Shown: positions 17,622 to 25,318, counted from the first letter of the stretch. The stretch: DNA of 33,484 bases from Bacillota bacterium (GCA_017483905.1 JAFUUG010000007.1:1-33484), one strand, 5' to 3'. Numbers and translations: made by a program. The notes: generated by a model not told the origin, from the sequence alone.

Positions 17622-18011
17622 ATGACACTTAATGCTATTCCATTGGTTGGTGTGGACAGAATAAGATTTGGAATGAAAAGAAGCGAAGTCAGATCGGTCT
17701 GGGGAGATGCTGTGGAATTCAGGAAAACACCCCAATCAGAAACGATGACTGATGATTTTGGATTTTGCCACGTTTACTATGACGGAAATGATGAATGTGA
17801 AGCAGTTGAAATCTTTTCCGAAACGGATGTAAATATCGACGGGAAGCAGATATTTCCCATTTCTTTGGATGAAGCGTATGAAGTTTTCCCTTTTCTTGCA
17901 GAGGATGAGGACGGACCGCTGTCTATTGAGAAATCCATAGGAATATATGCTCCTGATGGTGAAATGGAGAGTATTCTTTTTGGGAAAGAAGGATACTACG
18001 ATTACCTATAA
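17622..18011 (+). CDS. Unknown acidic protein with its own promoter and terminator
   Basis: A 129-residue acidic cytoplasmic protein. I do not recognise a family with confidence. The N-terminus (IRFGMKRSEVRSVWGDAVEF) and a middle of alternating beta-like segments (FCHVYYDGNDECEAVEIF, GKQIFPISLDEAYEVFPFL) suggest a small alpha/beta fold of the kind seen in immunity-like or SMI1-type proteins, but this is weak. TTGAGGGG lies before the ATG. The gene is flanked by a terminator upstream, its own promoter and its own terminator, so it is transcribed alone inside the transfer region. This and its acidic, non-transfer look suggest a later insertion. Confidence 0.75.
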   Translation: MTLNAIPLVGVDRIRFGMKRSEVRSVWGDAVEFRKTPQSETMTDDFGFCHVYYDGNDECEAVEIFSETDVNIDGKQIFPISLDEAYEVFPFLAEDEDGPLSIEKSIGIYAPDGEMESILFGKEGYYDYL

Positions 18012-18045
18012 ATTCTGATTTATACAACTAAATAAACTATCAAAG

Positions 18046-18080
18046 CTCTGATTGGAGAAATCCAGTCAGAGTTTTTCTTT
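18046..18080 (+). terminator. Rho-independent terminator after the autonomous gene
   Basis: CTCTGATTGGA (18046-18056) pairs with TCCAGTCAGAG (18061-18071) with one G-T pair and a GAAA tetraloop, followed by TTTTTCTTT. It lies 26 bases before the start of the wall hydrolase gene, which therefore needs read-through or another promoter. Confidence 0.85.
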
Positions 18081-18106
18081 ACATTTTTTTGAAAGGAGGC
18101 AATTAT

Positions 18107-20353
18107 TTGGCTGATATTAAGACAAGAGATACGGTAAAAGGCACGATCCGAACTCTTGATAAAGGACGGATTGCCGCCAGCCGTATGAAACAAGCGTATA
18201 TTCAGACGAAAGACAAAGCGGAACATTCCGTAGAAGCCGAGGAGCATAACGAAACCGAGTACGCTTCTGACCGTATGGAATCCGGTACTAAGCGTGTAAC
18301 GGAAGAAACAGTCCACCAAACTAAAAAGGCTGTCCACAAAGGCGCAGAAAAGGTCAAAGATAAGGTTGAGCAGAAAATCGAAAACAGAGTTAAGAAGAAG
18401 GTCGAAAACAGCGCTGAGAATACAGTAAAAAACTCAGCCGAGCGAGCTTCAAAAAACGCTGCTAAGAAATCCGCAGAGAAATCTATCCGAGCCACCAACA
18501 GCGCAGGACGGAAAAGTATTCGTACTGTTGAGAAATCTTCGGCAAAGACCATTAAGCAATCAGCCCGATCCGCAGGCAAGGCAACCGTAAAAACAGCTCA
18601 AAAAGGTACAGTAAAAACCGTCAAGACCTCTGTTAAGACGGCTGAAAAGACATCAAAGGCAGCTATCAAGACAACGAAGCAAGCCGCAAAAGCCGCACAG
18701 CGTTCCGCAAAGGCGGCGGCAAAGGCAGCGCAGAAAGCCGCCAAAGCTGCCCAGCAAGCGGCAAAATTAGCTGCTAAAGCGGCAAAGGCGGCGATTCAGC
18801 TTTTGATTAAGATAATCAAGGCTATCATAGCGGCATTACAAAAACTCATTTCAGCTATTATAGCCGGAGGTTGGGTATCTGTTGTCGTGATCCTTGTTAT
18901 CTGTCTGATAGCTCTCCTTTGTTGGAGCGTGTACGGGTTATTTGCTTCTGCAAAGGCTAATGACGGCGAGTACACAATGCACAACATTATTACTCGTATC
19001 AATAATGAGTTTAACGAGAAGATTACAGATATAAAGACCGATAACCCTCACGATAAACTTGAAATGTCAGGCTCAAAAGCAGAATGGAAGGAAGTCCTTG
19101 CGGTTTATGCCGTTGCTTACAATATGACAAATACGCACCCTGCAAATCCTGATGAAGTACAGGTAATCACCCTTGACGAAAGCAAGGAAGAATATATCCG
19201 TAATCTGTTTTGGGAAATCAACAAGATTGACCACAGAATAGAAACGTACACCGAAACCGAACAGGTTGAGGAAAAGCAAAAAGACGGCAAGGTCAAGAAA
19301 GTTAATAAGCAAGTCCAAAAGAAAGCCCTTTATATAACCGTGTCCCACGTTGACCTTGAAACGATAATGACAAATAAAGGGTTTACTGCGGAACAGAAGA
19401 AAATGTGCCGTCAGTTACTTTCAGACGAGAACAACGATTTGTGGCGAGAGTTGTTGCACGGAGTAACAGGCTCTAACAGCGATATTGTCCTTATAGCGCA
19501 GGAACAGCTTGGAAACGTCGGCGGAAAGCCTTATTGGAGCTGGTACGGTTTCAGCTCCCGTGTTGAGTGGTGCTGTTGCTTTGTTTCTTGGTGTGCGAAT
19601 GAGTGCGGCTATATTGAAAGCGGCACTATCCCTATGTATTCCGTTGTAGATACGGGCGTCGATTGGTTTAAGAGCAAAGACCAATGGCTCGACGGCTCGG
19701 AGGAGCCGGAAGCGGGTATGATTATCTTCTTCGATTGGGCAAGCGACGGACTTGACGGAAGCGGCGACCATACGGGAATCGTTGAAAAAGTTGAAGGCGG
19801 CACAGTTTATACCATCGAAGGCAATAGCGGCGATAAGGTATGTGAGAATCAATACAGTATTGGTAACAAAGAAATCTTGGGATATGGTTACTACTCAGGT
19901 AATAATACTGTTGCGACAGGTGACGCAGCTCAGCAAGTGTGGACTTATCTGAAAAGCTACGGCTATTCAGACAGCGTAGCCGCAGGCATCATCGGTAATA
20001 TGATGAGAGAGTGCGGCGGCGATACGCTCAATCTTGATTGGAACATTATCGGGCACTATAACGGTGATGAGTTTTACGGTTTATGCCAGTGGTGTCTGAG
20101 ATATACCCCATCTGGCTTCAAAGGCTCAACAATCAAGGAACAATGCGAGTATCTGCAAAAGACGATTAAATCAGAATTTGCAAATTACGGAGGAAACTAT
20201 AACGGAATTACTTATAGTCAATTTCTGAAATCCGATACCCGCACGGCGGCGATTGCCTTTGAGCGAGTATATGAGCGTTGCGGCGATTACTCAAATGAGG
20301 ATTCACGCAGAGCTAACAACGCAGAAAAGGCTTATAACAAATTCCATAAATAA
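18107..20353 (+). CDS. Membrane-anchored bifunctional wall hydrolase (CHAP + phage-tail lysozyme type)
   Basis: A 748-residue VirB1-like protein that would cut peptidoglycan for the conjugation channel. Residues 1-235 are extremely Lys/Ala-rich with repeated KAAKAAQ-like units. A membrane helix follows (about 255-280). Next is an extracellular helical part (about 290-440), then a CHAP amidase/peptidase domain (about 458-600; likely nucleophile Cys489 in EWCCCFVSW and His555 in GDHTGIV). A C-terminal lysozyme domain (about 605-748) has GIIGNMMRE with the likely catalytic Glu. The start is a TTG at 18107, chosen because GAAAGGAGG (18091-18099) ends 7 bases before it. Similar C. difficile-type ICE proteins (CD1107-like) usually follow VirB4 directly; here a sortase, a Cys-rich gene and an autonomous gene lie between. 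Confidence 0.88.
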   Translation: MADIKTRDTVKGTIRTLDKGRIAASRMKQAYIQTKDKAEHSVEAEEHNETEYASDRMESGTKRVTEETVHQTKKAVHKGAEKVKDKVEQKIENRVKKKVENSAENTVKNSAERASKNAAKKSAEKSIRATNSAGRKSIRTVEKSSAKTIKQSARSAGKATVKTAQKGTVKTVKTSVKTAEKTSKAAIKTTKQAAKAAQRSAKAAAKAAQKAAKAAQQAAKLAAKAAKAAIQLLIKIIKAIIAALQKLISAIIAGGWVSVVVILVICLIALLCWSVYGLFASAKANDGEYTMHNIITRINNEFNEKITDIKTDNPHDKLEMSGSKAEWKEVLAVYAVAYNMTNTHPANPDEVQVITLDESKEEYIRNLFWEINKIDHRIETYTETEQVEEKQKDGKVKKVNKQVQKKALYITVSHVDLETIMTNKGFTAEQKKMCRQLLSDENNDLWRELLHGVTGSNSDIVLIAQEQLGNVGGKPYWSWYGFSSRVEWCCCFVSWCANECGYIESGTIPMYSVVDTGVDWFKSKDQWLDGSEEPEAGMIIFFDWASDGLDGSGDHTGIVEKVEGGTVYTIEGNSGDKVCENQYSIGNKEILGYGYYSGNNTVATGDAAQQVWTYLKSYGYSDSVAAGIIGNMMRECGGDTLNLDWNIIGHYNGDEFYGLCQWCLRYTPSGFKGSTIKEQCEYLQKTIKSEFANYGGNYNGITYSQFLKSDTRTAAIAFERVYERCGDYSNEDSRRANNAEKAYNKFHK

Positions 20354-20358
20354 AGATA

Positions 20359-20391
20359 AAGCTGTCGTCCGTGGAGGGCGGCAGCTTTTCT
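20359..20391. terminator. Terminator after the wall hydrolase gene, possibly bidirectional
   Basis: AAGCTGTCGTCC (20359-20370) pairs with GGGCGGCAGCTT (20376-20387), with G-T pairs, followed by TTC on the plus strand. It sits between convergent genes. It ends the transfer region, and the minus-strand XRE gene stops 11 bases away, so it may serve both. Confidence 0.75.
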
Positions 20392-20401
20392 GCGTATATA
20401 A

Positions 20402-20710
20402 TTATTTCCCGTTCATTGCTTTAATCATTTGCATTACGGCGGCTTTCTGTTCGGTGTTGAGATTTACCCAACCCTCAAACAATTCCTTTAACTCAGGTGT
20501 CATTTCGACCATTTCTCCCTCGGCAAAGAATTGTGATAAAGTTATTCCAAACCCGTTGCAAATTGCTTGCAAGGTGCTAATGGAAGGTACAGTGTTCCGC
20601 TTAAATACATTGGCTAAAGTTGTATGTGATAATCCCGATAACTCGGACATCTTATATGTTGTCAGACCTCGTTCATCTAACATCTGTCTTAATCGTTCAT
20701 TGACATCCAT
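20402..20710 (-). CDS. XRE-family transcriptional repressor A
   Basis: A 102-residue DNA-binding protein with a Cro/CI-type helix-turn-helix at residues about 18-55 (TTYKMSELSGLSHTTLANVF, then NTVPSISTLQAICNGFGIT) and a short helical C-terminal part (SQFFAEGE, LNTEQKAAVMQMIKAMN). It is a clear paralogue of the XRE gene at 21375-21683, nearly half identical with the same length and layout. AGGTGGTGA precedes the ATG on the minus strand. It is divergent from the triple-HTH gene and shares a 138-base intergenic region with it, a classic layout for a self-regulating switch. The ligand or inducer is unknown. Confidence 0.9.
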   Translation of the reverse strand: MDVNERLRQMLDERGLTTYKMSELSGLSHTTLANVFKRNTVPSISTLQAICNGFGITLSQFFAEGEMVEMTPELKELFEGWVNLNTEQKAAVMQMIKAMNGK

Positions 20711-20751
20711 ATCGTTATCACCACCTATAGTTATATTTTACAAAAAAAGTT

Positions 20752-20815
20752 GGTAATATAATATGAAATAATTGTATAAAATCTATATCCAATTTAGGTC
20801 ATAATATGCTATAAT
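20752..20815. promoter_or_regulatory. Divergent regulatory region with operator-like motif
   Basis: The intergenic stretch between repressor A and the triple-HTH gene is very AT-rich. It holds GGTAATATAATAT (20752-20764), nearly the same as GGTAATATACTAT (21773-21785) in front of the SLOG gene. TATAAT at 20810-20815 is a good -10 for the triple-HTH gene, but no convincing -35 is visible. The shared motif is a candidate operator for the XRE paralogues. Confidence 0.5.
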
Positions 20816-20848
20816 TAAATTCATAGATTATACGAAAGGCAAGGATAT

Positions 20849-21349
20849 ATGACAATATTTATCTTAGGCGCTGACTATATCAGCTTTTATGATTATGCGA
20901 AAATCAAAGGTCTTTCCGTGGGATCAATGATAAACCGTGCAAAAAAAGGAAAATATAATACTGCAAAGCGATTAGGAAAGAAATGGTATGCGTCCCGCAC
21001 GGAGTTAGACAATATTTACTATCAGTACGGAATTCCTGACTCTGAGGATTTTATTACAGCAAGAGAATATGCTAAAATCAACGAGTTGGTCTATACAGCT
21101 TTGATTGAAGATATAAAGAATGGAAAATACAGCACTCCTCTCAAATATAAAGCGACTTGGTATATCAATAAAACAGAAGTACCTTGTTCCAATATCCGTG
21201 ACGAATATCTCACTATCACAGAATTTGCAGAGCAGAATAACAGAACAAGAAAAGAAATAGAGAAGATCATTGACAGTGGAAAGCTAAAATACTTCCGAAA
21301 AAGTCCTCTTGGCTATATTTATATCCATAAAGACGAAAAATTACCGTGA
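20849..21349 (+). CDS. Triple helix-turn-helix repeat protein, unknown role
   Basis: A 166-residue protein made of three repeats of about 50 residues with the same pattern: (Y/F)(I/L)(S/T)..(D/E)(Y/F)A..., a helix, then (K/S)GK(Y/L), and a beta-hairpin-like KWY / TWY / GYIYI segment ending in K.E or R.E. Copies span about 10-54, 67-112 and 120-163. The layout resembles MerR/excisionase-type winged helices that read a short DNA site, here repeated. No effector domain is present. It is divergent from XRE repressor A and convergent with XRE repressor B. AAAGGCAAGG lies before the ATG. It may be an excisionase-like or activator protein; I found no family name for the three-repeat form. Confidence 0.72.
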   Translation: MTIFILGADYISFYDYAKIKGLSVGSMINRAKKGKYNTAKRLGKKWYASRTELDNIYYQYGIPDSEDFITAREYAKINELVYTALIEDIKNGKYSTPLKYKATWYINKTEVPCSNIRDEYLTITEFAEQNNRTRKEIEKIIDSGKLKYFRKSPLGYIYIHKDEKLP

Positions 21350-21378
21350 TGGCTTAAATTCATCACGGTAAAAATTAT
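21341..21378. terminator. Bidirectional terminator between convergent genes
   Basis: A perfect 11-base stem, TTACCGTGATG (21341-21351) and CATCACGGTAA (21361-21371), is flanked by GAAAAA on the left and AAAATTATTTTT on the right. On the minus strand the right arm reads into a T run. It overlaps the stop codon of the triple-HTH gene and ends close to the stop codon of repressor B. Confidence 0.8.
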
Positions 21379-21683
21379 TTTTGATTCATCTTTTTAAGGA
21401 GGATAAGCGCTGCATCTCTCTGTTCCTCGGATAATGCTGACCAACAATCAAGCAGATCTCGTGTTTTATCGTTTACCTCTATCAATTCTCCGTCCGCAAA
21501 GAACTGCGACATTGTAATGCCAAAGCCTTTGCAGATTGATTCCAATGTAGTGACAGAAGGAACAGCATTGCGCTTTATTATATTAGCAATGGTGGAATCT
21601 GATAAATCGCTTTCCTTTGCCAAGCGATACGCCGACCAACCTCTTTGTTTTAATAACTGTTTGATTTTCTCAGTAGCATCCAT
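21375..21683 (-). CDS. XRE-family transcriptional repressor B
   Basis: A 102-residue Cro/CI-type helix-turn-helix protein (SAYRLAKESDLSDSTIANII, then NAVPSVTTLESICKGFGIT, SQFFADGE), a paralogue of repressor A. I chose the ATG at 21683 (minus strand) because it gives the same length and N-terminus (MDATEK like MDVNER) and has GAGG eight bases upstream; an ATG five codons earlier overlaps that binding site. It is divergent from the SLOG gene and convergent with the triple-HTH gene. Recognition-helix residues differ partly from repressor A (SDSTIAN against SHTTLAN), so the two may bind related but not identical sites. Confidence 0.9.
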   Translation of the reverse strand: MDATEKIKQLLKQRGWSAYRLAKESDLSDSTIANIIKRNAVPSVTTLESICKGFGITMSQFFADGELIEVNDKTRDLLDCWSALSEEQRDAALILLKKMNQK

Positions 21684-21726
21684 ATATCCGTACCTCATTT
21701 CTGTAATAATTGTACCCTTTTCTGAA

Positions 21727-21788
21727 ACGGTATAATATAGTATAATTGTAATAAACTATCGTTAGATAAAACGGTAATATACTATATT
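21727..21788. promoter_or_regulatory. Divergent operator-like region before the SLOG gene
   Basis: Inverted repeats AATATAGTAT (21734-21743) and ATACTATATT (21779-21788) bracket the spacer between repressor B and the SLOG gene. GGTAATATACTAT (21773-21785) is almost the motif seen before the triple-HTH gene. TATAAT-like hexamers lie within the repeats, so repressor binding would cover the promoter. GGAGATAAAAGG before the ATG at 21808 is the ribosome binding site. Confidence 0.5.
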
Positions 21789-21807
21789 AAACAATGGAGA
21801 TAAAAGG

Positions 21808-22293
21808 ATGACAAAAGCAGAAATGAGAGAACACACCTGTTGCTTTACAGGACACAGAGAAATTCCTCAAACTAAACTCGGCAATGTAAAACAAGAAATA
21901 AGAAAAGCCATAATATCGGCAATCAATGACGGATACCTCTATTTTGGTGCAGGCGGAGCGTTGGGTTTTGATACCCTTGCGGCTCAAACGGTATTAGACC
22001 TAAAGAAAAATTATCCCAATATACGCCTGATCCTTGTTCTTCCTTGTCTGTCGCAAACAAGGAATTGGAAAGCAGCTGATATATCGGAATATGAGAGAAT
22101 AAAGAAAAAAGCAGACAAGGTTGTTTATACATCAAAGGAATATACGAGAGATTGTATGTTCAAAAGAAATCGCCACCTTGTCGATAACAGCAGCTTGTGT
22201 ATTTGCTATTTAAAAGAGCAATCCGGCGGCACAGCATATACGGTCAAATATGCTACAGCTCACGGTTTGAATGTACATAATATCGCTTTGTGA
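21808..22293 (+). CDS. SLOG family protein (DUF1273 / YpsA-like)
   Basis: A 161-residue cytoplasmic protein with the SLOG Rossmann-like fold: CCFTGHREIP at the N-terminus, then the nucleotide-binding GAGGALGFDTLAAQTVL (about 48-64), LILVLPC and YTRDCMFKRNRHLVDNSS. A C-terminal GGTAYTVKYA motif completes the family signature. SLOG proteins are thought to bind or process nucleotide-derived ligands; the precise substrate is unknown. It is divergent from XRE repressor B and is the first gene of the accessory enzyme run. A separate promoter lies after it, so it may be regulated apart from the enzymes downstream. Confidence 0.87.
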   Translation: MTKAEMREHTCCFTGHREIPQTKLGNVKQEIRKAIISAINDGYLYFGAGGALGFDTLAAQTVLDLKKNYPNIRLILVLPCLSQTRNWKAADISEYERIKKKADKVVYTSKEYTRDCMFKRNRHLVDNSSLCICYLKEQSGGTAYTVKYATAHGLNVHNIAL

Positions 22294-22309
22294 TTCACAG
22301 AAAATCTAA

Positions 22310-22338
22310 TTGCCATATTGCTTGTTTCGTGGTAAAAT
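22310..22338 (+). promoter_or_regulatory. Promoter before the Nudix gene
   Basis: TTGCCA (22310-22315) and TAAAAT (22333-22338) are 17 bases apart in the 92-base gap between the SLOG and Nudix genes. Later genes of the run are separated by only 3 to 25 bases, so this promoter could drive all of them to the terminator at 28252. Confidence 0.55.
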
Positions 22339-22385
22339 CAATATATAGTTATAAGTATTTGAACGAGATAAAAAAGGAGAACAAG

Positions 22386-22874
22386 ATGGAACTTTGGGAT
22401 GCATATGACGAAAATTTCAATCTCATAGAAGGTATCGCCTTAACAAGAGGAGAGAAAATCGACGACGGCGTTTTTCATCTTGTTTGTGATATTATCGTTC
22501 GTCACGCAGACGGGGATTATCTCATTATGCAGCGTGATGCTCGAAAGCACTACGGCGGTATGTGGGAAGCTACTGCAGGCGGATCTGCGCTTGTGGGAGA
22601 ATCACCGTTACAGTGTGCCGTAAGAGAGTTGTTTGAAGAAACAGGAATCTACGCAGAAACACTGACCGAGGTAGGCAGAGTGATAGATACAGAATGTCAT
22701 TCTGCTTATGTCGAATATCTTTGTATTACGGATTGCGATAAAAATTCTGTTAAGCTGCAAGAGGGCGAAACGTCTGACTTTCGTTGGGTAAACAGAGAAA
22801 CTCTGCTAAAAATGAAAAAGGATGAGCTTATCACAGATAGAATGCAGTTATTTATTGACGAATTGAAAGGATAA
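22386..22874 (+). CDS. Nudix hydrolase
   Basis: A 162-residue enzyme with an intact Nudix box at residues about 60-82 (GGSALVGESPLQCAVRELFEETGI fits G-x5-E-x7-REUxEExGU), which binds the metal and cleaves a nucleoside diphosphate linked to another group. The N-terminus (ELWDAYDENFNLI) and the LVCDIIVRHADGDYLIMQRD strand resemble the IDI/YfcD-like Nudix group. The substrate cannot be read. I chose the ATG at 22386 because AAAAAGGAG lies 7 bases upstream; an upstream frame extension has no binding site. The gene is followed 4 bases later by the VOC gene. Confidence 0.92.
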   Translation: MELWDAYDENFNLIEGIALTRGEKIDDGVFHLVCDIIVRHADGDYLIMQRDARKHYGGMWEATAGGSALVGESPLQCAVRELFEETGIYAETLTEVGRVIDTECHSAYVEYLCITDCDKNSVKLQEGETSDFRWVNRETLLKMKKDELITDRMQLFIDELKG

Positions 22875-22878
22875 GAAA

Positions 22879-23319
22879 ATGAGATACGGAATGATTTATT
22901 TAGTAGTGAAAGACTTTCAGCGCAGTCTTGATTTTTATGAAAAGGTGTTAGATATGAAAGTCAGCGAAACAAATGGTGAACGCTTCGCCGTTTTTAATAA
23001 TGATGGTCTGAATATTTGTTTGCTGAATGGATATTACGATGCTAAACACCCCGAACAGATTGAAAAGAAGGGTGAATCTTTTCCGATTTATGATGACACA
23101 GTTTCAATAGTAGACAGCGAAAACAGCCGAAAGGCTTTTATCAATATAGTTGTGTCTGATTTACAGAAAGAGTATGACCGAATCATCAGCTTGGGAATCG
23201 CAGAGAAAATAACACCGATTCGATATCTCAATGTATTTGCGCCTTATTGGTATTTTACTTTTGCAGATCCTGACGGGAATCCGATAGAAATAACAGGCGA
23301 GTATCAAGAGATAAAATAA
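22879..23319 (+). CDS. VOC family (glyoxalase/bleomycin-resistance fold) protein
   Basis: A 146-residue protein with the beta-alpha-beta-beta-beta repeat of the vicinal oxygen chelate fold: MIYLVVKDFQRSLDFYEKVLDMKV at the start, NGERFAVFNNDGLNICLL, a second unit INIVVSDLQKEYDRIISLG, and the C-terminal FADPDGNPIEITGEY with the usual Glu metal ligand. Members are lyases, dioxygenases or drug-binding resistance proteins. A typical His metal ligand near the start is not obvious, so a binding role rather than catalysis is possible. AAGGATAAG before the ATG overlaps the end of the Nudix gene; the two are probably cotranscribed. Confidence 0.87.
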   Translation: MRYGMIYLVVKDFQRSLDFYEKVLDMKVSETNGERFAVFNNDGLNICLLNGYYDAKHPEQIEKKGESFPIYDDTVSIVDSENSRKAFINIVVSDLQKEYDRIISLGIAEKITPIRYLNVFAPYWYFTFADPDGNPIEITGEYQEIK

Positions 23320-23344
23320 TAAACCATTGAGGGGAAAATGATAT

Positions 23345-23692
23345 ATGACACACAAAATGAAGCTTAATCCCGACCCGTTTGAAATGATATGCGGTGGTAA
23401 AAAAACTATTGAATTGCGCTTGAATGATGAAAAACGACAGAAAATAAAAGTCGGCGATATGATTGAGTTTTCACAAACCGAAACCGGAGAAAAGCTGACC
23501 GCAGAAGTAATCGCTTTACATAAATTTGATTCCTTCGCTGAATTGTATCAGAAACTACCTTTACTGAAATGTGGATACACAGAATCGGATATTACAACCG
23601 CTAAACCCGAAGATATGAATTTATACTATACTCCCGAACAGCAAGAAAAGTATGGGGTATTAGGTATAGAAATCAAGGCGATAAGAATATGA
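23345..23692 (+). CDS. ASCH domain protein
   Basis: A 115-residue small protein with the ASCH signature: KLNPDPFEMICGGKKTIELRLNDEKR near the N-terminus (conserved Lys20, Thr21, Glu23 and Arg25), KVGDMIEF, and the C-terminal beta segment YGVLGIEIKAI. ASCH folds resemble PUA domains and are linked to RNA or modified-nucleoside binding; the E. coli member YqfB hydrolyses N4-acetylcytidine. The substrate here is unknown. GAGGGG lies before the ATG after a 25-base gap from the VOC gene, and the next gene starts 9 bases later. Confidence 0.84.
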   Translation: MTHKMKLNPDPFEMICGGKKTIELRLNDEKRQKIKVGDMIEFSQTETGEKLTAEVIALHKFDSFAELYQKLPLLKCGYTESDITTAKPEDMNLYYTPEQQEKYGVLGIEIKAIRI

Positions 23693-23701
23693 GGTTAATC
23701 A

Positions 23702-24490
23702 ATGAGTAGTAATACATTCTTAGAAAACTTTTACAACGAATACGACGAGGATGGACGACTTGAAAACAGCCGTCTTGGCAGAGTGGAATATCTTACTACA
23801 CGCAGATATTTAGATCCGCTGTTGACCGCAGACAGCAAAATTGCAGAAATCGGCGCAGGTACGGGCAGGTACAGCGTTACTCTTGCAAAAGAGGGCTTTG
23901 ACGTTACCGCCATAGAGTTGGTACAACACAATCTTGATATACTTCAAAGCAAGCTCGACGGTAGCGAGAACATCAAAACCTTTCTCGGTAATGCGCTTGA
24001 TTTGAATATGTTAAAGGACAATACCTATGATATTACACTCCTGCTTGGACCAATGTACCATTTATATTCAGAGGAAGATAAGATAACCGCACTGACAGAA
24101 GCTGTCAGAATCACAAAGCCGAGCGGTTATATTCTGGTTGCCTATTGTATGAACGAAGCGACGGTAATTCAGTATGTTTTCGGTTGTAATCAACTGAAAT
24201 CTGTAATGGATTTGAATATGATTACCGACGATTGGAAATGTGTCAGCGAGCCGAAAGATCTATTTGAAATGGTGCGCATAGAGGATATAGAACGCTTAAA
24301 CGCAACTATCCCCGTTGAGCGTATTAAGCTGATAGCGACAGACGGCGCAAGCAGATATATCCGTGATTATCTCGAAGAATTTGACGACGAAACCTTTGCA
24401 AAATGGTTATCCTATCATTTCGCAACCTGTGAAAGGCAGGATTTGATAGGTGCTACAAATCACAGCTTGGATATTTTGAAAAAGGTGTAG
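23702..24490 (+). CDS. Class I SAM-dependent methyltransferase
   Basis: A 262-residue enzyme. The SAM-binding motif I is IAEIGAGTGRYSVTLA at about residues 41-56, followed by VTAIELVQHNLDIL (motif II acidic residue), then NALDLNMLKDNTYDITLLLGPMYHL (motif IV-like) and ITKPSGYILVAYC. The C-terminal part, FEMVRIEDIERL and a helical region, probably forms the substrate cap. The target, whether small molecule, protein or nucleic acid, is not determined by the motifs. GAGGTT precedes the ATG. It is in the middle of the accessory run and seems intact. Confidence 0.9.
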   Translation: MSSNTFLENFYNEYDEDGRLENSRLGRVEYLTTRRYLDPLLTADSKIAEIGAGTGRYSVTLAKEGFDVTAIELVQHNLDILQSKLDGSENIKTFLGNALDLNMLKDNTYDITLLLGPMYHLYSEEDKITALTEAVRITKPSGYILVAYCMNEATVIQYVFGCNQLKSVMDLNMITDDWKCVSEPKDLFEMVRIEDIERLNATIPVERIKLIATDGASRYIRDYLEEFDDETFAKWLSYHFATCERQDLIGATNHSLDILKKV

Positions 24491-24494
24491 TTGT

Positions 24495-25313
24495 TTGGTG
24501 ATCCTCGATATGGATATTTTTATATTGTGTGAAAAAATAAAATTACAGTCTAAAATCAAATCTCGTGTCATTGAGTTTGCAAATGATTTTGATTTCAGTT
24601 CTGTAGCTAAACAACTTATGTTGTTTAGCAATTATGAAAAGATGTCTGAAGCATTGTCTGAACTGCAAGCAATACTCGGTGCAGATGAGGATAATATAAA
24701 AATACTTGCTTGTATGCTGAAAGCGTCTGCTGATGTGTACGAGGTCTATAAAGGCAAAGGTATCAGCGACGAGATTTACTTTGCCACAACGAAGTGCTAC
24801 ACTCGCTTTATTGATGAAACCTATCGTATGACAGGCAAGTTGTATTTTGACCGCTATTGGTGGACTACTCGTCAGGCAGGCTGTCACCTGTTCAGAATTG
24901 GTGAGTTAGAATATGAAATGAAGCATATTGACGGGGATATTGTAATTGGAATTCATATTCCATCAGACGTTGATTTTTCGCCTTCTGCAATTGATGTTTC
25001 TTTAGCAAGAGCAAGGCAGTTTTTCGCTACAAATTATCCCGAACTGTCAAATGCTGAATACCGTTGCCACTCTTGGCTTTTGGATAGTCAGCTCAAAGGA
25101 ATGTTAAACGAAAGCTCAAATATACTGAATTTTCAAAACCGCTTTGAGATATTTGATGAAGGCGAAGTTGGTACAGATTTTATTGAATGGTTGTATAATA
25201 CAAAAACAACTGATTATGCTATTCTTCCCGAAGACACATCTTTGCAAAGGAATATGAAGAAACATCTTTTATCAGGCGGAGTAATCAGGAATGCTTATGG
25301 AAGGTTAAGATAA
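24495..25313 (+). CDS. Acyltransferase-like protein (NAT_N/GNAT_C type)
   Basis: A 272-residue protein. The second half fits the GNAT-C acyltransferase-like domain: FDRYWWTTRQAGCHLFRIGELEYEM, VIGIHIPSDVDFSP, AIDVSLARARQFF, and YRCHSWLLDSQLKGML followed by SNILNFQNRF. The N-terminal half is helical, as in the matching NAT_N module. Such proteins are probably acyl transferases of unknown substrate. The start could be TTG at 24495, GTG at 24498 or ATG at 24510; AGGTG (24483-24487) favours the first. It lies 4 bases after the methyltransferase gene and 5 before the HAD gene. The family call is from memory of these motifs and not checked against a database. Confidence 0.72.
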   Translation: MVILDMDIFILCEKIKLQSKIKSRVIEFANDFDFSSVAKQLMLFSNYEKMSEALSELQAILGADEDNIKILACMLKASADVYEVYKGKGISDEIYFATTKCYTRFIDETYRMTGKLYFDRYWWTTRQAGCHLFRIGELEYEMKHIDGDIVIGIHIPSDVDFSPSAIDVSLARARQFFATNYPELSNAEYRCHSWLLDSQLKGMLNESSNILNFQNRFEIFDEGEVGTDFIEWLYNTKTTDYAILPEDTSLQRNMKKHLLSGGVIRNAYGRLR

Positions 25314-25318
25314 CACTT

